Of a stretch of 64,000 nt of DNA, positions 42,252 to 51,700 are shown piece by piece. The DNA lies in NCBI RefSeq assembly GCF_028372415.1, contig NC_092875.1, positions 34,490,817 to 34,554,816 on the forward strand, written 5' to 3'. Below the pieces are notes generated by a model. That model was not told the DNA's origin, did no database searches, and was given only the letters and a program-made list of their open reading frames with translations. The position numbers were made by a program, and so were the translations under genes. Source of the stretch: Notamacropus eugenii (lineage: Eukaryota > Chordata > Mammalia > Diprotodontia > Macropodidae). Numbering within the stretch: the stretch's first letter is position 1; every line of letters starts with the position of its first letter.

Positions 42252-45010
42252 GAGTGGGAGGAGCCAAGATGGCAGAGTAGAAAGACACACATATGCTAGC
42301 TCCGAACCCACAGCCCATAAAATATCTGTAAAGAAGAACTCCCAACAAATTCTGGAGCAGCAGAAGCCACAGAACAACGGAGCGGACGAGATTTCTGTTC
42401 CAGAGAGACCTGAAAACCTGACGTGAAAGGTCCGTCACTCACTGGACCCAGAGCAGAGGCCAACCCTGCCTTGGCTGTGCAGCACCCAGAGGAGCCAATC
42501 CGAGCAGGCTTCAGGGACAGAATCTCCAGTGACCATGCAGGTTCCTCCACCCACAGGTGACAAGGGTCGGTGAGCGGGTCTCTTTGGCTGGTCGAGGGGA
42601 GTGGTGTGTCCCCATAACTTGGGCCCCCTCGGGAGGCAGCAGCAGGGGCAACAGCAGATAGGGGCTCCCAGAGCAGGCAGGAGCTCAGATCCATTGTTGA
42701 ATGTCTCTGCATAAACCCCCTGAGGGAACTAAGCCCCAAGTGGTGGCCCTGCCCCCACCTGAGCACCTGAACTTAATCTCACACTGAATAGCAGCCCCAC
42801 CCCCACCAAAAGGCCTGAGGCTGGGAAGCAGCATTTGAATCTCAGACCCCAAGCACTGGCTGGGAGGATCTGGAGGCCTGGTGGGTGTGGAAAGAAAATT
42901 CAGAAGTCAAGTCACTGGCTGGGAAAATGCCCAGAAAAGGGAAAAAAAATAAGACTATAGAAGGTTACTTTCTTGGTGAACAGATAATTCCTCCCTTCCT
43001 TTCTGATGAGGAAGAACAATGCTTACCATCAGGGAAAGACAAAGAAGTCAAGGCTTCTGTATCCCACACATCCAAAATAAATATACCATGGGCTCAGGCC
43101 ATGGAAGAGCTCAAAAAGGATTTTGAAAATCAAGTAAAAGAGGTGGAGGAAAAACTGGGAAGAGAAATGAGAGAGATGAAAGAAAAGCAGGTCCACACCT
43201 TGCTAAAGGAGACCCAAAAAAATGCTGAAGAAAATAACACCTTTAAAAATAGGCTAACTCAATTGGCAAAAGAGGTTCAAAAAGCCAATGAGGAGAAGAA
43301 TGCTTTCAAAAGCAGAATTAACCAAATGGAAAAGGAGGTTCAAAAGATCACTGAAGAAAATAGTTCTTTCAAAATTAGCATGGAACAGATGGAGGTTAAT
43401 GACTTTATGAGAAACCAAGAAATCACAAAACAAAACCAAAAGAATGAAAAAATGGAAGATAATGTGAAATATCTCATTGGAAAAACAACTGACCTGGAAA
43501 ACAGATCCAGGAGAGACAATTTAAAAATTATGGGACTACCTGAAAGCCAGGATCAAAAAAAGAGCCTAGACATCATCTTTCATGAAATTATCAAGGAAAA
43601 CTACCCTGAGATTCTAGAACCAGAGGGCAAAATAAGTACTCAAGGAATCCACAGAACACCGCCTGAAAGAGATCCAAAAAGAGAAACTCCTAGGAACACT
43701 GTGGCCACATTCCAGAGTTCCCAGGTCAAGGAGAAAATATTGCAAGCAGCTAGAAAGAAACAATTCAAGTACTGTGGAAATACAATCAGGATAACACAAG
43801 ATCTAGCAGCTTCTACATGAAGGGATTGAAGGGCGTGGAATATGATATTCCAGAAGTCAAAGGAACTAGGACTAAAACCAAGAATCACCTACCCAGCAAA
43901 ACTGGGTATAATACTTCAGGGGGAAAATTGGTCTTTCAATAAAATTGAGGACTTTCAAACATTCTTGATGAAAAGACCAGAGCTGAAAAGAAAATTTGAC
44001 TTTCAAACACAAAAATGAAGAGAAGCATGAAAAGGTAAACAGCAAAGGGAAGTCTTAAGGGACTTACTAAAGTTGAACTGTTTACATTCCTACATGGAAA
44101 GAAAATATTTGTAACTCTTGAAACTTTTCAGTATCTGGGTAGTGGGTGGGATTACACACACACGCACACACACACACACAGACAGAGAGCACAGAGTGAA
44201 TTGAATAGGATGGGATCATATCTTTAAAAAATGAAATTAAGGGGTGAAAGAGAAATACATCAGGAGGAGAAAGGGAGCAATGGAATGGGGCAAAGTAACT
44301 CTCATAAAAGAGGCAAGCAAAAGACTTTTTAGTGGAGGGAAAAAGAAGGGAGGTAAGAGAAAAACATGTTTACTCTCATCACATTCCACTAAAGGAAGGA
44401 ATAAAATGCACACTCATTTTGGTATGAAAACCTATCTTACAATACAGGAAAGTGGGGGAGAAGGGGATAAGCAGGCTGGGGGGGGAGGATGGAAGGGAGG
44501 GCAATGGGAGGAGGGAGCAATTTGAAGTCAACACTTTTGGGGAGGGACAGGATCAAAAGAGAGAATAGAAGCAACGGGGGGCAGGATAGGATGGAGGGAA
44601 ATATAGTTAGTCTTACACAACACGACTATTATGGAAGTCATTTGCAAAACTACACAGATATGGCCTATATTGAATTGCTTGCCTTCCAAAGGGAAAGGGT
44701 GGGGAGGGAGGGATGAGGAGAAGTTGGAACTCAAAGTTTTAGGAACAACTGTCGAGTACTATTCTTGCTACTAGAAAATAAGAAATACAGGTAAAGGGGT
44801 ATAGAAAGTTATCTGGCTCTACAGGACAAAAGAGAAGATGGGGACAAGAGAAGGGAGGGATGATGGAAGAGAGGGCAGATTGGTGATAGGGGCAATTAGA
44901 ATGCTCAGCATTTTGGCATGGGGGGAGGGGACAAATGGGGAGAAAATTTGGAACCCAAAATTTTGTGAAAATGAATGTTAAAAGTTAAATAAATTAATTA
45001 AAAAAAACAA
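42252..45010 (+). mobile_element. Full-length half-LINE (HAL1-type, ORF1-only L1), copy B
   Basis: 2759 bp between a perfect 16-bp duplication AACACTTCCCTAACCA (42236-42251 and 45011-45026). It starts GAGTGGGAGGAGCCAAGATG, then GCAGAGTAGAAAGACAC (L1 5' UTR-like). The ORF1 relative starts at 42927. No ORF2 follows. A purine-rich 3' half carries a (CA)n at 44156-44180 and two copies of an internal module, ending in TTAAATAAATTAATTAAAAA. It is younger-looking than copy A and inserted in an L2. Confidence 0.93.
42927..44018 (+). CDS. HAL1/L1 ORF1p-like reading frame with two in-frame stops
   Basis: L1 ORF1 protein is an RNA-binding trimeric chaperone of the retrotransposon particle. The frame starts [19 protein letters not shown] and has a long coiled coil (about residues 60-180, with heptads such as [20 protein letters not shown]). 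The RRM opens with [13 protein letters not shown], and the C-terminal domain has [20 protein letters not shown] and [17 protein letters not shown]. Two TGA codons (43818-43820 and 43827-43829) cut it at 297 residues. The frame then stays open through [20 protein letters not shown] and KRPELKRKFDFQTQK to a stop at 44016-44018, so the ancestral length was about 363. The homology to human L1 ORF1p is clear by eye. It is not a host gene. Confidence 0.85.
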
Positions 45011-46104
45011 AACACTTCCCTAACCAATTCATTATCCCACTCACAATGGCAGCTTTTCATCCCTTCTCCAACTTCCCATGGTTTCCCCTCCTTACTCCCT
45101 CTCCATTCAGAACCTTGCCTCTCACTGAAAAAATAGACCATTAGCAAAGAGCTCTCTCTTCTCCCCTACACCCCTAGTCATCTCATGCCCCTCAGACATC
45201 TTCCTTCAGTCTTTCTTCCTCTTCTCCTCTTCTGAAATCTCTGCAGAGGCTTCCAATCTCATCATTCAGCCCAATGTCTTACTGACCAAATAGACTGGCT
45301 TTGTCTCAATCGTCATACTTCTCGACCTCTCTTCAGTCTTTGACATGACTGTTCCTTCCCTTCTCCTTCTCCAGGTTTTTGGGACATCACTCTCTTCTGG
45401 TTTCCCTCCTGTCTATCTGACCACCCCCTTCTCCTTTAATGGTTCTTCATCCAAGTACCCTCCTAGACCATGGATGTCCTAGGAGGGTCTGAACTAGACC
45501 CTTTTCTTTTCTCCCTCTAGATTATCTCCCTCAGTGCTCTCATCAACCCATAGATTCACTCATAAGGTCTAATGCAAATTACTTTCACATGTTTATTCAG
45601 TCCTAGCTTCTCTCTTAACCTCCAGATTCAATTCTCCAACTGCCCATCAGACATCTTGAACCAAATGTCCTATAGACACCTTAAACTCATTCAAAACTGA
45701 ACTCATTATCTTTTCTCCAAAATCTTCCCCTCTTCCTGACTTCCCCGTTACTGTCAAGGGTACCATCCTCCTCCCAGTCACCCAGACTGGCAACCTAGGT
45801 GCCACCCCCAACAACTCATTCTCCCTCACCCCACCATATCCCCCATGTTGCCAAATTCTGTTCATTCTGACTTTTTTTTCTTTTAGCATCTCTGGCATAC
45901 TCCTGTCTCCCCTCTGATACTGTCATTACCCTGGTACATGCCCTCATCACCTCCCACATGGACTATTGCAATGGCTATTGAGTGATTTTCCTACCTCAAG
46001 TCTTTCCCCACTACTATCTATTTTCCACTCTGCTATCAAGTGTATCTGTTATAAGTAAAGAGCTGATCACATCAGCCTTTTCTGGTGGTTCCATATTGTT
46101 ATTT

Positions 46105-46300
46105 TTTTATCCTTCGTTTTTGAAGAGAACCATGACATCAGGGAGGTGATGCTAAGACTTGCAAGTGAATTGGATTTAAGCGAGTAAGGGCTGTGCAAAG
46201 GCACCCAGCCTCACTTTCTCCTCCAGCACTACCTAAGTCCAATGGCCAGATATAAATCAGGATGACTGGAGATGGCCCCCAGCTTCCATTTTCTCCAAAT
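46105..46300 (-). repeat. Unnamed SINE-like family, copy 4 (reverse)
   Basis: ATCCTTCGTTTTTGAAGAGA, ACCATGACATCAGGGAGGTG, GCAAGTGAATTGGATTTAAG, GGGCTGTGCAAAGGCACCCA, AATGGCCAGATATAAATCAG, AGATGGCCCCCAGCTTCC. Reverse of copies 2 and 3. Confidence 0.8.
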
Positions 46301-46799
46301 CAAAAGAAGGAAAATCCTGTTTTGTTTTCAAAGCTTTTCATAACCTGTCTTCCAGTCTACTTACACCTAGTGACCCCAGTATACTCTGGCATCCAATATG
46401 GTGGCTGGGTGAGTGGTGAGAAGAGGACATACACAAGAGAAAAGGACAAGCAATAGCAGGTGTCTGGATACGTGAGGTGAGACTGAGCAATCAAGGATGG
46501 CTCTGAGCCTGGGGACTGAAAGGAAGATGGTGGCCTTGGTAGTATGAGCAAAGTCTGGAAGAACAATGGGATGGTGGGGAAAGACAGAGAACCATCTGGG
46601 GCACATTGAGCTTGAGATGCCTATGAGACATCTGACTCACAAGGTAGCAATTAATAAAGGTTTGTTGATTCTGTCAAGGTTGGATTCATGAAGGGTCGAC
46701 TGCACTGGATTGACTTACTTTTATACACAAAGGGTGTTCTCTCCACCTAGCCCAGTCTATGATTCCTCCCCATTTTAGTGGGGGGAGTAAAGAAAAAAT

Positions 46800-47895
46800 T
46801 AATCCCATTTATTAGCCCTGTTTGACAGAAAAGGAAACTGAGGCTGGGAGAGAAGTGATGCCCCTAGTGTCACACAAGGATTGATCAGCCTTTCTATATG
46901 GCGCTAGGCTAGTCCCAGGTGGCCCATACCTAGCCTTCCAGGTCAGAAGAACCCACCTAACCTTCTAAAACTGAGAATTACCTCTGTGGCCAGATGAGAC
47001 AACAGAGGAAGCCTCTGCTATCCTGGCTTCTCCTACTAGAGGGACATTTCAACAAGACACTGGTAAAATTCTTCCTGCATAAAACATGCTGCAGCCATCT
47101 GATGCTTGATAGGACCGGAAGGCAGGAGAGCCTGAACCTGGCTCTGGCACCAACTGACTGTGGGACCTCGGGCAGGTCCCTTCTCTCTGAGCCAGTTTTA
47201 CCAGCTGCAAAATGAGATGGTGACTCAATGGCCCCCGAGTCCCTTCCAGCTCAGACATTCTTTGTTTATACCCTAGGCTTGTCAAGGGAGAGAGACAGCA
47301 AGAAGATATGGCAGAGTGCCTGGCCCACAGTGGTGCTTCATGTCTACTGAATAACTCATTGACTTTTTGACTGACTTTATAACTCCAGGGCCTCAGTTTT
47401 CTCAGCAGTCAAACAGGCACAACGACACCTGTAGTAGATTCCTTCTAGAATCACTGGGAGATCAAAGGAGGTGAAAACGATGTCAAGCACTTTGCAAACA
47501 CCTCAGTCAGTGCAATGTGCTGGGGACTGTTTCTGTGTCCTTTGTACATGCCAGGGCACAGAGTAGGCACTTAATAAGTGCTTGCTGCCTTGATTCAGGT
47601 GCCCCCCCCTCCAGGCAACTAGGCAGAATAATGTTGTCCAAAGGTTGCTAGACTTGAGGATACTGAGGCTTGGAGGGATAGGATTGGAATCCAAATCCAG
47701 GCCAGAGGCCCTCAGACACCCTACAATCTCAGGGGCAGGGCTCTAAGGCCCATCTGGTCCAACTCCCCCATTTTGCAGGTGAGGAAACTGAGGCCCAGGA
47801 AGGAGCCAGTGTTGCTTAGGATCATAGGAGGAGGAAGGGGCCGAGGTAGGATTTGAACCCAGATCCTAAGACTCAGAAACCAACGCTCTTTGTAC
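46800..47895. repeat. Several MIR-like SINE pieces upstream of the CpG island
   Basis: Antisense 46800-46880 (AGAAAAGGAAACTGAGGCTG). Sense 47105-47260 (TGTGGGACCTCGGGCAGGTC, CCAGCTGCAAAATGAGATGG). Sense about 47385-47590, ending in GGGCACAGAGTAGGCACTTA. Antisense 47745-47895 (CCATTTTGCAGGTGAGGAAA, TAGGATTTGAACCCAGATCC). Repeats stop about 40-50 bp before the GC-rich promoter begins. Confidence 0.65.
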
Positions 47896-48190
47896 TGGGC
47901 AGGCCACCTGAAGTCCTGGAAACTGACTAGTTTAGGGACAGGAGGAAAGCCCCCAGCATAAGCCCCGCCCCCAGAGCTCCGGCCCCGCCCCTCTCGTGTT
48001 CTAACCCCGCCCTCGCCAGTCGGGTCCCCTAACGCTTCTAACGGCGGCCCGTTGGCGCACGCCCCACGAGCTTCCCCCCACCCCCAAGCCCTCGAGAGGG
48101 AGGGAGGGAGGGGAGAGGAGGGGGACTTTTCAGGAGCTGGGGGAGGGGAGAGGGAGTGGAGGACAGAGCAGGGAGTGAGTGCGTGCTCAC

Positions 48191-48290
48191 CTTCTCCGAG
48201 CGTTCTGCTCACGTGACCGCCCCTCCCCTCCGCCCCGCCTCCGCTCCAGGCCCCGCCCCCTCACGTCACGTGGCTCTCCTCACGCCAGTG
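48191..48290 (-). other. ACAD10: Candidate non-coding exon 1 of ACAD10
   Basis: On the minus strand a strong donor (GAGAAG followed by GTGAGC) ends at 48191 inside the CpG island, upstream of exon 2. Human ACAD10 begins with a short non-coding exon facing BRAP, so this is the best donor candidate. The upstream limit is arbitrary because a transcription start cannot be read from the sequence. Confidence 0.35.
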
Positions 48291-48615
48291 ACAAGCGGAC
48301 GGCGGCCGGGAGGCGGAAGTGGCGGGCGTTCTCGGTCGCTCGTTTCCCGTCGGGCTTCGGAGGTGAAGCGAGCGCCCGAGGGAGCGCGGGGCCGGCCGTG
48401 TCAGCCGCGGCATCTGGGGCCCCGGCAGCCCGCCAGGCAGTCCGCCCGCCCGTGCGGCGGTGGCGGCGGCGGCCTTCCCTGACCAGTCCGGCGGCGAGCG
48501 CCTCTGCCCTTCCCCAACCGTCCGGGAAGGGGCCCGCATCGTCGCCCCCGACCCGGCCCGTCCCGTCCCCGCCTGGGCCCATCGAGGCCCGCGCCGGGCT
48601 GCGCCTGCCCGCCCT

Positions 48616-48700
48616 ATGAGTGTGTCACTGGTTGTGATCCGACTGGAGCTCGCGGACCACTCGCCCCTGCCCGCCGGCTTCGGCTTCAGCGCGGCCGCCG
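48616..48700 (+). CDS. BRAP: BRAP exon 1 (coding part)
   Basis: ATG at 48616 begins [20 protein letters not shown], which aligns with human BRAP from residue 1. The exon ends GCCGCCG before GTGAGTGC in phase 1. The frame stays open for at least 52 codons upstream, but without an in-frame ATG, so 48616 is the first usable AUG. Confidence 0.95.
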
Positions 48701-51700
48701 GTGAGTGCCCACTGCCCGGACCGGGAGCGGCGCCGCCGGGGCCCTGCCCTCCAGGGGGAGGGGGGCTGGTGGGGGAGGGGCTGCCCCCTCCCCAGCGTCT
48801 CGGGTGGGTCTCCCTGCCCCTCCCCCCCAAGCGCGTTCGCTCTAGGCTCCTCCCACAAACCTCCCCTCCTCCTCTCTCCTCCCCTCCCAAAGAGGACCTG
48901 CCCCAAGTGCTAGACCCCCTCCCTCTTCTGAGGCGCAGCGGCCGCTGTGTGACCCCCCCAAGACCTCCACAATGGGGGGTACAACACCCCAGCTGCCCAC
49001 TGGTCAGTAGTGCTTTCCAAGGGCGAGGAGCGCCCAGCCCCCCGCTGTGGGACGTTCACGTCGGGCTAGGCGTGGGGCCAGGTAGTAAACACTCAGGGCT
49101 CCTACGTGCCAGTCGCTGCGCTGGGGATGCCCCTGCCCTCCAGGAGCTCTCAGCTTTAAGGGAGGAGGCAGCGTGCAACAGGTGTATACAAAGCAAGCTC
49201 CAAGAGGGGCTGGGTGTGGGAGATCCCACGTAAAGTCCAAGAGAGATTTCCAAGGGGACTTCTGTCGTGAATGATGTAAGCCCTGCTCGCATCAAACTCC
49301 ATTGTAGAACCTCCTGAATGAGACCCGTAAGCCCAGAAGGTTGGCACAGAAAAACCGAGTGGAGGAAGGGTACTGGCGCTCTAGCCTGACATGCCTCTGA
49401 GAGGGCACCTTTAGTGCTTCTTTGTCAGTTCGGGTCCTTTGGACAGACTTGGCAAGTGTACGTTGAGAGGAACCGGGAAAAGAGCAGGATGGAATACATT
49501 TGGGAAATGCCAAGGTTCTTCTAAATGACCCCAAGTTGTTCCTTGAAACAAAGGCCACATGTTTGTAATACCAGTATTGTGCTGGTGTTATGGCCAAGAA
49601 TTGTGAATGGTAGTCTCCGACGGATTAGGGTAGGGGAGAGAGCCTTGGGTGTTTGTGAGCAGGCTGCAGCCTTTGACAAAGAAGGAATTAGGAACAACTG
49701 CAGTCATTTTTTAAAAAGATTCTGAAGATGGATAGTGTATGCTCCCCTGATGTTTTTGAAATGTCGAGTAGTCAAGAGGGGCCTCCAGTACTTTGGGAGA
49801 CCTCTTGCAGCCCACTTAGGGAAGGGTCTGAGTAGGAGTTGCACTCCTAGGCAGGGGCAAATTGTGATCGTCATCCCTTCAGTGTCTTCATTTCTGCAAC
49901 AAGGTAGCGTAAAATCACAGAAGGAACTTGGGCGAGGAGTCGGGTTCTGGTTCAGAGTTCTTTCCTTTCCCTGCTGAATGCCATGAGGGTAAGATTCTTA
50001 ATCTCTCTGAGCCTCAGTTGTCTTCATGTGAAATAAAGTTGTGTTACATGATATTGAAGGTCTCTTCCAATTCTTTGATTCTGTAATGGAGAATGGTAAC
50101 ACATATTGTACAGGATTATTTTGAGGATCAAGCGAGCTAATCTATATGATAGTGCTTTGAAAACTGTAACCACATTATTTTAGGACAGAATATTTTTATG
50201 GTGCTTAACATCACAAATTCAAACCTTGGCCTTAGTAATTAAAAAAAAAACTTTACAAATCTGTCAGTTGACATGTTAACTTGGGGCTCAATATAACTTC
50301 CTTCAGGACTCTCTTTGTGGCTGGTTTCTTCCAGTTCATGTCATTAAAACAGACCTACAGATGTTTATAGGTAATTAAATTCTCATCCCTTCCTCTTCTC
50401 CCTCTCCCGCTTTGTCCCAGGCTGGTAAAGAAAATGAAAAGGTAGTTTCCTGACTTCTCTAATAATATAGAAGCTACACAGTGACTGTGCTATTCCTCAG
50501 ATCTGCTTGTTTTTTTATTGGCGTGAGGAGGAGTTTGTTTTGCCATCTGGACAGTCACTATGAGACACTAATTAGTTATGTTTTACTTAGTTAGGGAGAT
50601 GTCTGATGAAGAAATCAAAGAAAAGACACTAGCTTCAGCTAAGGTCCATTTAGAAGGAAAGGCGCCAGTGGAGAAGGCAGCAATTATACACCAACATCTT
50701 GGCCGGCGAGAAATGACAGATATGATCATTGAAACCATAAAATCTAACCCAAGTAAGTTTTTGAAATGTCTTGAATCACTTATTAGATTGTTTTGTGCTT
50801 GTGGATGATTATTTCATGCCTGTTCAGTAAACCTATTATTTCAGTCTCTTAGATCGTAATTTAATGTTAATTCAAGTACTTTTTAAATGAATCCTAACAA
50901 ATTAGGTTTGCCTTTATTGACAGTAGTAGAGGAACTACCTCATAACTGAATCACAAATCAGTGGTCAGTCCAAATAAATCTGTTGTCCATTTCCATTGTG
51001 TTGCTGACATGCTTTGTTCAGAGGAATTGGATCAGTATAGAAACTCAAATGGCCAAAACTGGTAGATCTACTTTTCAAACATGTTAGCTTTGAGCATACG
51101 TATAAAATATCTGTTTACAAGCGTACCCTGATAAGTATAAAGTCCTTGGAAGTTATCAAAAGTGTTGATTTCATTTTTTGAGGGGCAAATAGAAATTACA
51201 TTTTGAAGTTAGGGTTCATTTTTTGCATACATATATTTGATTATTTGGGGAATTTGTTCAAATTGTAGTATGTTTTCTTTGCCAGATATGATCATTGAAA
51301 CCACAAAATCTAACTAAGGCATGTTTTCTGAAAGGCTGAAAAATCTTTTAGGAAGGATATATGTGATATTATTAAATTCTGGTTGGACCTATGTGAAATT
51401 AGAATCTTTGAGCATAATTAACCTCCTAATACAGTTTATAACCTTATAAAGTTTATCAAAACTTTTGATTTGTGAAAGATGAGAGGAAAACTAAAATGGA
51501 AGAAAGAAAGTCTTCAGAGGCATCATCGTCTCCTGAGAAAAGTAGACATGGAGATCACAGTAAAGAAATTGCTCCAGATTCTCCCTCTAAGCAACTTCCG
51601 GACCAGATTTCATTCTTCAGTGGAAACCCATCAGTCGAAATAGTTCATGGCATAATGCACCTCTACAAAACAAAGTAAGAAAAGCCTTCTTCCTTCTGAA

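Larger units (their letters stand above)
41985..46100 (+). mobile_element. L2 (LINE2) ORF2-3' part split by a HAL1 insertion
   Basis: L2-like sequence at 41985-42251 stops at AACACTTCCCTAACCA and resumes at 45011. It continues through TCTTCAGTCTTTGACATGAC and GGTCTGAACTAGACCCTTTT (the LDLSAAFDT and GPLLF region of L2 ORF2), CTGAACTCATTATC, CATGGACTATTGCAATGGCT and GATCACATCAGCC. No open frame remains. It lies in ACAD10 intron 1. Confidence 0.8.
47930..48900. promoter_or_regulatory. Bidirectional CpG-island promoter of ACAD10 and BRAP
   Basis: A sharp shift to GC-rich, CpG-dense sequence begins near 47.93 kb and fades after 48.9 kb. It holds several GC boxes (CCCCGCCC types near 47965, 47983, 48006 and 48251). 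It also has two CACGTG E-boxes at 48210-48215 and 48267-48272, the second overlapping a CRE-like CACGTCA. An ETS-like GCGGAAGTGG lies near 48314. No TATA box is apparent. With ACAD10 leaving to the left and BRAP to the right, this is a shared head-to-head promoter. Binding of USF, TFEB, CREB or ETS factors is inference from motifs only. Confidence 0.88.

Noticed and set aside
42885-43820. Longest single open frame (311 codons) as a host coiled-coil gene
   Set aside because: It encodes L1 ORF1p (coiled coil, RRM with [11 protein letters not shown]-terminal domain), lies inside an element with a 16-bp target duplication, and has relatives at 19.6-20.8 kb and 23.4-24.2 kb.
48261-48890. 209-codon antisense frame across the CpG island
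   Set aside because: Gly/Arg/Pro-rich frames are expected in GC-rich DNA. No domain or homology is recognised, and it overlaps BRAP exon 1 and the promoter.
51285-51314. Alternative BRAP exon
   Set aside because: It has a stop right after the shared bases and no donor site. Kept only as an exon shadow in the findings.
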